Positions 52,763 through 61,115 are shown, numbered from the stretch's first letter. The stretch is 64,000 nt of DNA from Fibrobacter sp. (GCA_017412605.1 JAFPWY010000010.1:296518-360517); one strand, 5' to 3'. Notes: generated by a model from the sequence alone, not told the origin. Numbers and translations: made by a program.

Positions 52763-52788
52763 ATGAAACAATTCTATATTGGGTTACG

Positions 52789-54003
52789 ATGAAAAAAGGA
52801 TTCTTTAAATATTTGCCGGTTCTGTTGTTGGCTGCGTGCTATTCTCCCGAACCCTATGTTGCCGATATAGACGATGATTCGTCGAGCGAATCTTCAACCA
52901 ATTCCGAGATTGGAAAGATATTCGTGGTGAATGGGTTCCAGCAAATTTGCAACCCGTCTGTCTCGCAGGATACGGTGAACTATCCGGCGTCGATGCTGTG
53001 GCTCAATTTCAGCCATGATTTGGGAGTGAAGTCTCCCAATTCGGAATATAACGTGAATGAAAAGGAACGCAAAATTCTTCAGCACGACCGCTTGACGATT
53101 TCCAATACTTCGGAAAAAGTTCTTTGGTACCTGATGCGCGATACGTCCATCGGAGATTGCCAGTTCCAGGATCCGGAATGGAGTACGCATCCCAACTTCA
53201 TCGCATCGCTTCGCGCTTACGACGTTACGGGAAGCAAATCGTGCTCTGATGAAAATCTTGACTACGGCATCATTGCGGTTCGCATTTCGGACAAGAAGCG
53301 CTTTGTATTTTATGAAAAAAAGCAGAGCCTGTACGGGAATCCGCATATCTGGGTTGACCCGACTGTAACTGAACCTGACACCTCCGTTTCGGACACGACC
53401 ATCAAGGGCTTCTTTGGAACGGACAACGTCCGTCTGGTGTTCGTGACTGGAAGCAACGATGACAAGAACAATAAGATTGTGTTCCGTGATTTTGCAAAGG
53501 GCGGCAAGGAAATAAAGCTTAATCTCCCGCAAGTTAAAAAGGGAGAAACGATAGATAACCCGGTCATTTCTCCGGATGGGCGCTTTGTCGTGTATAATGT
53601 CATTGGCAAGGTCGAATCCATTTGGGAGGCTTACATTCAGGAACTTTCAGAGAATTCGGTTCCTATACAGATTGAAACGGAAAAGGGTATGCTCAGCGCT
53701 CCGGCTCAGCCCCGCTGGTTTAAGTTCGGGGATCGTTTGTTTGTTGTGTGGGCGGAATTCCCTTCGGGGGCATTCATGACCAACCAGAGCGACTATAGGG
53801 TTGAGTCTATCCAAGATGGTTCCGCCGGGCGTACGGCCATGCGCGAAATACGCCTTGCTTCGGGGACCGCCTCTGACCTTACTGTAGAGTGGGTCGGTGA
53901 CGTTCGTGAAATTTCTAAACTACCCATGATCGGTGGTCGTTCGCCGGATGGCCGTTATCTTGCGACGGGAACGAGCAAGGGTTTCCTGATTGAACTTCCG
54001 TGA
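52789..54003 (+). CDS. Lipoprotein with TolB-like propeller features
   Basis: A 404-residue lipoprotein with lipobox LAAC (C17) and an acidic serine linker (DIDDDSSSESSTNSE). The globular part contains TolB/WD40-like blades: NPVISPDGRFVVYN near 265, PAQPRWFKFGDRLFVVWAEF near 305, and GGRSPDGRYLATGTS near 390. A cysteine pair (QQICNPS and GDCQFQ) may be bridged. TATATT at 52775-52780 is eight bases before ATG and there is no ribosome-binding site, so it may have its own leaderless promoter. The next gene starts nine bases after its stop. Peptidoglycan- or partner-binding is possible, unproven. Confidence 0.82.
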   Translation: MKKGFFKYLPVLLLAACYSPEPYVADIDDDSSSESSTNSEIGKIFVVNGFQQICNPSVSQDTVNYPASMLWLNFSHDLGVKSPNSEYNVNEKERKILQHDRLTISNTSEKVLWYLMRDTSIGDCQFQDPEWSTHPNFIASLRAYDVTGSKSCSDENLDYGIIAVRISDKKRFVFYEKKQSLYGNPHIWVDPTVTEPDTSVSDTTIKGFFGTDNVRLVFVTGSNDDKNNKIVFRDFAKGGKEIKLNLPQVKKGETIDNPVISPDGRFVVYNVIGKVESIWEAYIQELSENSVPIQIETEKGMLSAPAQPRWFKFGDRLFVVWAEFPSGAFMTNQSDYRVESIQDGSAGRTAMREIRLASGTASDLTVEWVGDVREISKLPMIGGRSPDGRYLATGTSKGFLIELP

Positions 54004-54011
54004 GGCTTGCC

Positions 54012-55133
54012 ATGAAACAGAGAAATATCGGATTTGGTTTGTTTGTGGCCTTTGCGGTTGCGGGTGCGTTCTTTGTCGGCCTTGAATCTCCTGTCGAAGT
54101 CTCGACTCCGTGGGAGTCCATTGGCGGCTGTGGTGCTGGCGGTTCCGGCGGTGGTTCGGGCGATGGCATTAAGTGGATTGGTCAGGGCGTGTCGGGCGGT
54201 TACCTTGAGACGGAAGTGTTTACGAAGTACAGCGTGGGCCAGAATTTCTCGGCGATTTCGCTTTCCCCGCATTTTTCCATCAAGCCGACCTGGTCGACCA
54301 AGTTGGGCGTGACCGTTCCGTGGATGTCTCACAGGGGTGAGGTCCAGTACCGCTCCAACCAGCCCCCCGAGGATCGCAGCACGGGTGGCCTTGGCGATGT
54401 GTCGTTCGACTTTTCGAAGACCATCGGTAGTGGTGGTGCGGCTTCGCTTTCGGCGTCCCTTTCCATTCCGACCGGACAGTACGACGTGAAGCGTGGTACG
54501 GATGCTTCCCAGATGATTCTGCCTTCGAGTTTCCAGAAGGGCTCCGGCCTTTATTCGCTCACGCTCGGTTGGGACTACAGCCGCGATACGGACAAGGGAA
54601 TCTGGCTGTACGGACTCACCTATACGCATCCGTTTGCAATGCACTTGATTTCGGGCGAGAACGAATTTAACGATTCCTATTGGAAAAATTACGATCATTC
54701 CGATGACCGCTTTGAGTACCGTTTCAAGCCTTATGGCGAAAACGACCTTGGCGCCTTTACGCCGCCGTCTGTGGGTGCATCCGTTGCCTACGGGTATCGC
54801 GGTCGTGCAGGTATTGTACAGTCGTTCGGCGTGACGTTCTCTGCGCCTCTCGGCGTGGCTTGGATTTCTTCGGAGAAGGTCGGCACGTATGATCCTCGTC
54901 CCGATCCCGATCACCAGGCGTGGTCCGGGGCCTTTGTCTATGGCATAGAATTCTCTGATGCTTCGTTCCCGGTGTTCCTTGCGCTTTCGCTTCCTCTCCA
55001 TGACAAGGCGAATGCGGCGGATCCTGCCGATGAATATGATGAAACCCCGATGAAGAAATGGGATGCTCCCGACTGGGATGACTTCCTGCAGCAGTGGACC
55101 ATCGCTGTCGGCATCAAGGGGTGTTTCTTCTAG
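54012..55133 (+). CDS. Predicted outer-membrane beta-barrel protein
   Basis: A 373-residue exported protein. Signal peptide to about residue 24 (VAGAFFVGLES), a Gly/Ser-rich turn (GGCGAGGSGGGSGDG) and then barrel strands such as FSAISLSPHFSIKPTWSTKLGVTV (cut), GGLGDVSFDFSKTI, AASLSASLSIPTGQY and YSLTLGWDYSR. The end IAVGIKGCFF is aromatic. The layout recalls alpha-transporter or MetA-pathway type barrels (phenol degradation family), but this is only a resemblance. ATG at 54012 follows GAGG; GTG at 54000 overlaps the previous stop. The tail of the gene touches a dispersed repeat. Probably co-transcribed with the lipoprotein before it. Confidence 0.78.
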   Translation: MKQRNIGFGLFVAFAVAGAFFVGLESPVEVSTPWESIGGCGAGGSGGGSGDGIKWIGQGVSGGYLETEVFTKYSVGQNFSAISLSPHFSIKPTWSTKLGVTVPWMSHRGEVQYRSNQPPEDRSTGGLGDVSFDFSKTIGSGGAASLSASLSIPTGQYDVKRGTDASQMILPSSFQKGSGLYSLTLGWDYSRDTDKGIWLYGLTYTHPFAMHLISGENEFNDSYWKNYDHSDDRFEYRFKPYGENDLGAFTPPSVGASVAYGYRGRAGIVQSFGVTFSAPLGVAWISSEKVGTYDPRPDPDHQAWSGAFVYGIEFSDASFPVFLALSLPLHDKANAADPADEYDETPMKKWDAPDWDDFLQQWTIAVGIKGCFF

Positions 55134-55275
55134 GTTCGAGATGAGAGGCTAGAAACTAGAGGCTAGTGAATAAGAATCACGCACTTCGTGCGTCAATATA
55201 AGACGGCGAAGCCGTGATATTTTTCCCTAGAACCTAGTCTCTAGATTCTAATCCCTAGATTCTAATCCCTAATAA
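55134..55275. repeat. Dispersed palindromic element, copy 3
   Basis: Core TAGTGAATAAGAATCACGCA at 55164, closing with ACGCACTTCGTGCGT (to 55193), then ACGGCGAAGCCGT. Left arm of GAGGCTAGAAACTAGAGGCT type, right arm of repeated CTAGATTCTAATCC units; the arms pair imperfectly. It fills the gap between a barrel gene and the convergent xerC. Confidence 0.85.
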
Positions 55276-55280
55276 CTTAC

Positions 55281-56174
55281 TCACGCTCTCGGGTGTGTCT
55301 TCTTGAATGCTTGCTTTAATCGTTCGGCATTCACGTGCGTGTAGACTTGCGTGGTCGAGATGTTTGAATGCCCTAGCATTTCCTTGACGCTCATAATTTC
55401 AGCTCCGTTCTCGAGCAGGTGCGTGGCGAAACTGTGTCGCAGCACGTGCGGACTAGCCTTGCCTTCCCAGCCGATTTTCCGCAGCAGGTCGTGAATATCG
55501 TTGCGCAGTGTGCGGATGCTGTAGGGCTTGCCGTCTTCGCCTAGGAAGAGGGGGCTGGAGGGGAGGGGTGTGCGCCCGTCTTCTGCCAGAAACGTCTTGA
55601 ACATTTCCATGTACTGTAGCGTAGATTCCGTTACCGGGACGATGCGTTCCTTGTTCCCCTTGCCGATTACGCGTACCAGGTGTTCGTTTGTACGGATCTG
55701 GTTCCAGCAGAGACTTTGGCATTCCGAGATGCGCAGTCCGGAGCCGTAGATGAGTTCCAGGAGGAGCCTTGCGCGGACGTCCGCGAGAGTCGGGTTGTCC
55801 AGCTCGGGGAATTTCTCGGCAGACAAATCCTTTTGTCCGAGAACGGCGACCAGTCTCTTGGGTCTCTTGGGCATTGGCACATTTTCTGCCGGGTTCATCT
55901 CCAGCACCTTTGAGCGCACTAGGTACTTGCCGAAACTTTTGAGTGCGGCGAGATGTTCGCATATGCTTGCTGGTGCGAGCCGCTGCTTCATTTTGAGGTC
56001 CCAGACGAAACCCTTGATGTTTAGCTCGTTCAGCGCCTCGACGGCTGCGTCTTGTTCTAGGCGGTCAGCGAACTTGTCGAGCGATTTTTTGTATGTGGAA
56101 ACCGTGCGCGGCGAGAACCTCCGCTGCGTAGAAAGATAGGTCAAGAAGTCGGTGATGCGGTTTCGAAGCGTCAT
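55281..56174 (-). CDS. xerC: Tyrosine recombinase of XerC/XerD type
   Basis: A 297-residue site-specific recombinase, the normal length of a chromosome dimer-resolving Xer protein. Catalytic residues: R148 (GSGLRISE), K172 (GKGNKER), H243 and R246 (HVLRHSFATHL), H269 (LGHSNIS), and the nucleophile Y278 (TTQVYTH). The N-terminal SAM-like domain is complete (residues 5-90). Whether it is the C or D partner cannot be decided from sequence alone. No other mobile-element gene is next to it, so a housekeeping role is more likely than an integrase. It is divergent from the PorV-like gene. Confidence 0.92.
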   Translation of the reverse strand: MTLRNRITDFLTYLSTQRRFSPRTVSTYKKSLDKFADRLEQDAAVEALNELNIKGFVWDLKMKQRLAPASICEHLAALKSFGKYLVRSKVLEMNPAENVPMPKRPKRLVAVLGQKDLSAEKFPELDNPTLADVRARLLLELIYGSGLRISECQSLCWNQIRTNEHLVRVIGKGNKERIVPVTESTLQYMEMFKTFLAEDGRTPLPSSPLFLGEDGKPYSIRTLRNDIHDLLRKIGWEGKASPHVLRHSFATHLLENGAEIMSVKEMLGHSNISTTQVYTHVNAERLKQAFKKTHPRA

Positions 56175-56229
56175 GGGAAATTCGGTACTGGGCTGCGGAA
56201 AAAATATATTCTATTTTAGGTCTCGTAAA

Positions 56230-57549
56230 ATGATGATTGACGGTATTTTGAAGAAGTGTTGCGCTTTGCGTCCCTTTTTGGGGCGTCCGCAGGTAGCGGT
56301 CGCCGTTGTGTTTGCGTTTGTATGCTCGGGATCCCTGTGTGCTATGGAACGGGTTTCCGGGGCCAACGCGACTTTGGATATTGAACCGGGTGCGCGCTCT
56401 GCCGCGCTGGGCTCGGCGACGATGGCTATCGACGGCGACTATCTCGGGCTTATGTCCAATCCCTACCAGCTGTCGGGTGTGCATTACACTTGGGCATCCT
56501 TCTCGCATACCGCATATTACGAAGACACGAAGTACGACTATGCATCTGTCGTGACCCCGCTTTCCGAAGGCCAGGCTTTGGGCATTTCTTTTTCCCGCTT
56601 TGGCGCCGATGACATTCCCTGGGTCAAGGAAGGTGAACCCTTGCCGGAGGGTTCCAACTACAAAACGCTTTCCATCGCGGACTGGGTGTTTGGTATTTCG
56701 TGGGGCCGGCGCCTGACCGAGCGGTTGTCGGTGGGTGCTGCGTTTAACGTTCTTTATCGTGAAATGGACCAGACGGGCTGGGGTTTCCGTGGTGACGCGG
56801 GACTTCGCTACCGCGCTATTGATCAGCTTTATCTGGCGGCGTTCCTCAAGGGCTGGACTTCTTCGGCTGTCACCTGGGAATCCGGTACGACGGAATATTC
56901 TTCTCCGGAACTGTACGCTGCGGCCAGCTACTTCTTGAACGTCCCTTACCTGTACGGTAGCTTGGGCCTTTACTGGCAGGGTGCTGGCCTGTTCCATTCC
57001 GAGGCTCGCGATCTTGAACTCGAAACGGACGAAGACCGGGGTGAACCGATTTGGAAGGACCCACTGGACTGGCTTTCGGGCGGACGTGGTGGTGTAGAAT
57101 TCTTGTTCGATTTTGGCCTGTCTGTCCGCCTTGGTTTGTCGAGTTTTTCCACTTTCAAGAGTGTGACTGCCGGTGCTGGCCTTGTCGTGGCAAAGTTCCT
57201 GAAAATCGACTATGCGTTTGAATCCCATCCGGAGCTCTCTGCCGTGCACAGGGTCAGCGTGAGCGTTAGCCCGTACTTGTTTAGCCATAATGAAGAGAGG
57301 GCTCGCCCGCATCTGTCTCCGTCGGATGCCGCCCGTGGCCCGCTCCAGGAAAACGACAGCGACGACGAGGCCCCGATCGAGGAACCTTCCGCAGAACAGG
57401 GGAAGTCGGACGCTTCGGAGCCGGCTTCACCGGCCGATACGGGTAATGTCGGAGGGGGCGCTAGCGGTGGAAGTGCTGACGAAACTGCCGAAACGCCGGC
57501 GGCGGAACAATACCCGACTCCGTCCGGGGGAACCTTCTGGGAAGAATAA
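56230..57549 (+). CDS. PorV/PorQ family outer-membrane protein
   Basis: A 439-residue exported protein. ATG at 56230 follows AGGT; the signal peptide ends near SLCAM (residue 38). The N-terminal GARSAALGSATMAIDGDYLGLMSNP is the hallmark of the PorV/PorQ (UPF0164-like) family of FadL-type barrels. Strands follow to about residue 360 (YDYASVVTPLSEGQALGISFS, cut). The C-terminus is a 75-residue acidic, Pro/Ala/Gly-rich tail (DEAPIEEPSAEQ, NVGGGASGGSADET). PorV and PorQ help type IX secretion in Bacteroidota. Here a similar role is suggested by the sorting-like C-termini of the CotH proteins, but not shown. Confidence 0.85.
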   Translation: MMIDGILKKCCALRPFLGRPQVAVAVVFAFVCSGSLCAMERVSGANATLDIEPGARSAALGSATMAIDGDYLGLMSNPYQLSGVHYTWASFSHTAYYEDTKYDYASVVTPLSEGQALGISFSRFGADDIPWVKEGEPLPEGSNYKTLSIADWVFGISWGRRLTERLSVGAAFNVLYREMDQTGWGFRGDAGLRYRAIDQLYLAAFLKGWTSSAVTWESGTTEYSSPELYAAASYFLNVPYLYGSLGLYWQGAGLFHSEARDLELETDEDRGEPIWKDPLDWLSGGRGGVEFLFDFGLSVRLGLSSFSTFKSVTAGAGLVVAKFLKIDYAFESHPELSAVHRVSVSVSPYLFSHNEERARPHLSPSDAARGPLQENDSDDEAPIEEPSAEQGKSDASEPASPADTGNVGGGASGGSADETAETPAAEQYPTPSGGTFWEE

Positions 57550-57609
57550 TTGCCATTTTTGGTGATTTTTCTCACTTTCTTGAAGATTTTTTTATAAATT
57601 TGGTCGTAT

Positions 57610-58272
57610 ATGGACCAGTTGAAGAACTATCGTGAAGTAGGAATTTTTGATTTGTTGTCGGCGCCTCTGAATCCCATTGGCGCTTTTGACGCAGAACAAT
57701 TCAAGAAAGATGTTCGCGCATTGTTGGACGAGCGCTCCGAAGACAAGTTCGTCGCCGTCGACTTGGCTGGCCTAGATTTCCTGTACAGCGATGCCTATAA
57801 CGCTTTGCTCCTTTTCCAGACGGAACTGTCCGCCCGTGGTGGCATGATGGCCATGCTTACGAACAACACCACGATTATCGATGGACTCAAGAAGGCCGGT
57901 CTCGACAAGAAGTTGAAGGTGTTTGCCTTCGAAGCGGAGATGATGGCGTTCTCGCTGCATAACCAGGCCCCGCAGGAACCGTCGATGATTACCATCGATC
58001 CGGTAGAGCCTGTTGCCGAACCTCAGGTAGCTTCGCAGAATACCTATTCCGGTACAGCGGCTCCGGCTCCGAATACTTCGCTGGAGCGTCGCACGGGTTC
58101 GCACCGTAAGTTTACCAAGAGCTTCAATGCTATTTCCAAGGACGAAGAAAAACTTGCCAAGAAGGGAATGAACATGCCCTTCGACGAGGAAAAGTCCCCG
58201 GCGCGTACGGTGTTGACGATTATCCTGCTGGTCGTCCTGATTGGTGGCTTGCTGGCTTATTTGCTTATCTAA
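57610..58272 (+). CDS. STAS domain protein with C-terminal membrane anchor
   Basis: A 220-residue protein. Residues 10-115 are an anti-sigma-antagonist type STAS domain: FVAVDLAGLDFLYSDAYNALLLFQ has the usual strand-turn-helix, with S residue at the phosphorylation site before DAYNAL; MMAMLTNNTTIIDGLKKAGL follows. A Pro/Ser-rich linker then leads to one membrane segment at the very C-terminus (TVLTIILLVVLIGGLLAYLLI), so the STAS domain is cytoplasmic and tail anchored. Such an anchor is unusual for the family. ATG at 57610 has no ribosome-binding site. The next gene starts 10 bases after its stop. The partner kinase is not in the window. Confidence 0.88.
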   Translation: MDQLKNYREVGIFDLLSAPLNPIGAFDAEQFKKDVRALLDERSEDKFVAVDLAGLDFLYSDAYNALLLFQTELSARGGMMAMLTNNTTIIDGLKKAGLDKKLKVFAFEAEMMAFSLHNQAPQEPSMITIDPVEPVAEPQVASQNTYSGTAAPAPNTSLERRTGSHRKFTKSFNAISKDEEKLAKKGMNMPFDEEKSPARTVLTIILLVVLIGGLLAYLLI

Positions 58273-58282
58273 CCTGTAAAAA

Positions 58283-59200
58283 ATGGCTGTCGAGTTTTCG
58301 GAATACCGCGGGAAGAGAAGACGCTCTTTCCATAAGCGCAAGTTCCCTCTCTTGAGAATTTTGCTTCTGGTTGCGCTTGTCGCCGCCGCCTTTGCTCTCG
58401 GCCTGTTCCGTAAAATTTCCGATGCCGTTGTTATGCGCATGAACAAACCGGCCCCGGTCGTGCTGACTTGGGAGGACTTGTGCGACAGCGCTGGCGGTAC
58501 GTTTGCCGAACTCAAGAAAGGTCTCCACGAATGTGCGTGGACCATTGGCGATACTGCGGCGGAGTACCCGACACCGATGCTGCGCTATATCGCCTCGATG
58601 AGAAATACCGGAGCGTCCAGAATTCGTTGGGTTTCGGACAGCGATGATTTTACGGAAGGTTTGCTGGTGCGCCTTGAGGGCGATTCCATGGCGCACAACT
58701 ATCTGCAGGTTGCCAAGAATGATTCGACCCGTTCCTGGATCGACGAGGAGACAGGATGCCTGTTCCCAGGCTTGTGCCCGCGCCGTCCGCTCGGTTGGGC
58801 TGCAGTTCCCATCTCGGTCAATTTTGACTTCGAGGGGCAGGATTCGCTTCTCACGAAGGATGTGTTCTGCGGTGAAGGCGAGTCTCCTGTGTATCCGGTG
58901 CTTTCGGGCGTGGTGCTTGAGGTGGGAAAGGATTCCTTCGGCTACTTTGTTGAAATTGACCATGGCGACAACGTGACGACGAGGACCTCCGGGATGGGGT
59001 TCTGGTCGACTCCGCTTTCGGTGGGGGATTCCGTTTATGCCGATGTCCCTGTAGGTCGCCTTATGTCGCAGGACAGCGCTTCGTTTTTCCTGACGGTCCG
59101 CCGGAATGCCCTGTTCGTGCGGTGGAACGATTTCTACGGTTATACGCATCCTGTGGATTCCGCCTCAATTGCTATATTCAAGAAAAGAATCGGTTTTTGA
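58283..59200 (+). CDS. Membrane-anchored degenerate M23-like protein
   Basis: A 305-residue protein with a basic N-terminus and one membrane anchor (LLRILLLVALVAAAFALGLF, about 23-42). The C-terminal region from about residue 205 reads as a LytM/M23-like barrel: VYPVLSGVVLEVGKDSFGYFVEIDHGDNVTTRTSG (cut) and LSVGDSVYADVPVGRL. The zinc ligands of active M23 peptidases (HxxxD and HxH) are not there, so it is probably non-catalytic, like EnvC or NlpD, which activate amidases. Residues 50-200 show no known domain but have several Trp and Cys. ATG at 58283. Operon with the STAS protein before it and the lipoprotein after it. Confidence 0.75.
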   Translation: MAVEFSEYRGKRRRSFHKRKFPLLRILLLVALVAAAFALGLFRKISDAVVMRMNKPAPVVLTWEDLCDSAGGTFAELKKGLHECAWTIGDTAAEYPTPMLRYIASMRNTGASRIRWVSDSDDFTEGLLVRLEGDSMAHNYLQVAKNDSTRSWIDEETGCLFPGLCPRRPLGWAAVPISVNFDFEGQDSLLTKDVFCGEGESPVYPVLSGVVLEVGKDSFGYFVEIDHGDNVTTRTSGMGFWSTPLSVGDSVYADVPVGRLMSQDSASFFLTVRRNALFVRWNDFYGYTHPVDSASIAIFKKRIGF

Positions 59201-59212
59201 TGTGAGGCGGCT

Positions 59213-60304
59213 GTGCGTTCGAAGTTCTTCCTTGTTCTAGTTCTACTTGCCATGCTTGCGGCTTTGGCCGCCGTGTCGGCATGTACGCAGAGCGAGGACG
59301 GCCCGCTGGATATTTCCCTAGAAGACGTTGAACTTGTCCGTTTTGGCTACTATTTGCGGCCACAGCTGGATTCCGGCAAGTCTATCCACCTGGTTCAGGA
59401 TACGCTCTACTTGTACATGGACAGCATGTGGACATATTCGAACTGTGCGCTCAAACGAGTTACTTACGATGGTGAGAAAGTAGATTCCACATACTATGTC
59501 AAGCCGATACTCCACTTGCAGCAGTCTTCCGAGGATTGCCCTTCGCCCTTCTACAGGCCAAGTTATGCGCTCAAGATTACTTTTGATGAAGCCGATCTTG
59601 AAGGGGTGTCGCGTATTATTGCCAAGAGTACGAATGATTCCGTTTTCGATACGATTGCCGTCCGCCGCGGGAGTATTTCGAGGGATACTTTCAAAATATA
59701 TGTTGATTCCATCTTTAACAATAAAGACAGCTTGCCCCTACGTACGAAGGGCTCTCCGTCGCTTCTGAAGGTTTTGGATTCAATTACTCCGCAGGAGTTT
59801 TATTGGAGGCCGATGGCATCAAAGTGCCGGATGAAAATTACCGAATGCGACTCCTTGGTTACCGATACGCTTTTCCCGAAGGAATGGAAACTCGGTGATA
59901 CTTTGCTTGTTCCGGTGCGCCTGGCTTGCGCTGATTCTGATGAAACCTACTGCATGTCGTCTTATTGGGAAAATGATTCCTCTTCGTTGGGCGATGTGCG
60001 CATTTATCGTGATACGGTGTGGAATACGAGTATGTACCTCGCGGAATCTGTGCCGGCCTGTGCAACGTATGACCGTTATGAAATGAAGAATATGCTGGTG
60101 GGGTATACGGGTACGTTTATCCGCGAACTGTTCTCTCCCGATTCCAGCGAAACATCGTGCGGCCCGTTGACTAGGAACCGTTGGATGGCCATTCGCGTTC
60201 CCGGGGGCAAGATGGTCCTTGACAACGATTCACTTGTGATTGCCGATAGCTTATACAAGGCGTGGAAGAAGGCGAAGGTCGCTCCGCGCAAGGCAAAAAA
60301 ATGA
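59213..60304 (+). CDS. Lipoprotein of unknown function
   Basis: A 363-residue lipoprotein with a GTG start at 59213 (GAGGCGG upstream) and lipobox VSAC (C24). The mature part is beta-rich with many Asp/Ser residues and eight or more cysteines (YSNCALK, SSEDCPSPF, ASKCRMKITECDS, RLACADSDETYCMSS, VPACATYD, ETSCGPL), so a disulfide-rich exported domain is likely. The end is basic (KKAKVAPRKAKK). It overlaps the next gene by four bases (ATGA). No family recognised. Placement in one operon with the M23-like and STAS genes suggests a cell-envelope role. Confidence 0.78.
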   Translation: MRSKFFLVLVLLAMLAALAAVSACTQSEDGPLDISLEDVELVRFGYYLRPQLDSGKSIHLVQDTLYLYMDSMWTYSNCALKRVTYDGEKVDSTYYVKPILHLQQSSEDCPSPFYRPSYALKITFDEADLEGVSRIIAKSTNDSVFDTIAVRRGSISRDTFKIYVDSIFNNKDSLPLRTKGSPSLLKVLDSITPQEFYWRPMASKCRMKITECDSLVTDTLFPKEWKLGDTLLVPVRLACADSDETYCMSSYWENDSSSLGDVRIYRDTVWNTSMYLAESVPACATYDRYEMKNMLVGYTGTFIRELFSPDSSETSCGPLTRNRWMAIRVPGGKMVLDNDSLVIADSLYKAWKKAKVAPRKAKK

Positions 60305-61032
60305 TTGAATATACTTTCTCGCCTGAAATCGCCGAGGCCGACAGGCCCGTGGTTTTGAATAGCCGCATATACACGGAATGGCTGCGTCGTTCCGAAGAAA
60401 AATTTATCGTATCGAAAATCCATTTCTCGTCGGTTGACTTCCTGAACAAGACTCACGAGCCCCTGTTCATCAAGCTGACTGCGACGGCAACGCTCCCCGA
60501 TGGGAAGCCCGTGCATGGGATTGTTCTTGTACGGGGTAATGCGGTCGGCGTGCTGGTAGTCTTGAACTGCGAGGGCAAGAAGTACCTGCTGTTGGTGCGC
60601 CAGCCCAGGTTCCCTATTTCCGAGAGGGCGTCTCTAGAAATGCCTGCGGGCATTCTCGACTGGACGGGCGACTTCCGCAAGGTGGCGCTTTCGGAACTTG
60701 CCGAAGAGGCCCAAATTGTCGCCGAGGATTCCGAACTCATCGACTTGACCCGTTTTTGGTGGGGTGATTCTGTGGACGGTTTCGCATGCAGTTGTGGCTT
60801 GCTGGATGAACGTATTCGCTTGTATGCAATTGAGCGAACCGTGACCCCGGAAGAACTTCGCGCCATGGATGGCAAGGACCAAACGTACACGGACGAGAAC
60901 GAGTGGATTCGAACCGAAGTCCTCCCTTACGAGGAGGCCGCACACCAGTTTGTTGACGGGAAGAACCTGATAGCCCTGTTCCTCTACGAACGGTGGCAGA
61001 GACAGCAGTCAGCGGTGAGCAATCAGCAGTGA
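60301..61032 (+). CDS. NUDIX hydrolase
   Basis: A 243-residue protein with a divergent NUDIX box near residue 120: SLEMPAGILDWTGDFRKVALSELAEEAQIV. Compared with the usual G-x5-E-x7-REUxEExGU, the G and EE are there, but the arginine before EL is serine. ADP-ribose or another nucleoside diphosphate may be the substrate. The first 80 residues have no clear domain. ATG at 60301 lies in the four-base overlap with the preceding lipoprotein gene. The last about nine codons (QQSAVSNQQ) are made of the repeat array that continues behind the stop, so the original C-terminus was replaced or extended by the repeat. Confidence 0.85.
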   Translation: MIEYTFSPEIAEADRPVVLNSRIYTEWLRRSEEKFIVSKIHFSSVDFLNKTHEPLFIKLTATATLPDGKPVHGIVLVRGNAVGVLVVLNCEGKKYLLLVRQPRFPISERASLEMPAGILDWTGDFRKVALSELAEEAQIVAEDSELIDLTRFWWGDSVDGFACSCGLLDERIRLYAIERTVTPEELRAMDGKDQTYTDENEWIRTEVLPYEEAAHQFVDGKNLIALFLYERWQRQQSAVSNQQ

Positions 61033-61115
61033 GTAATCAGCAGTGAGTAATCAGCGGTGAGCGGTGAGCCTCATACCTCATAGCTCATAGCTCACTGCTC
61101 ATAGCTCATAGCTAA
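61006..61115. repeat. Degenerate inverted array of CAGTGAGTAAT and CTCATAG units
   Basis: Left arm: repeated CAGCAGTGAGTAAT and CGGTGAG units (61006-61068). Right arm: repeated CTCATAGCTCATAG and CTCACTG units (61069-61112). The arms are roughly complementary and could fold into a long imperfect hairpin. It enters the 3' end of the NUDIX gene and reaches the stop of the convergent small gene. Confidence 0.8.

Noticed and set aside
55281..56174. Tyrosine recombinase as part of an integrated element
   Set aside because: The length and motifs are those of a Xer housekeeping protein; there is no attachment site, excisionase or phage gene nearby.
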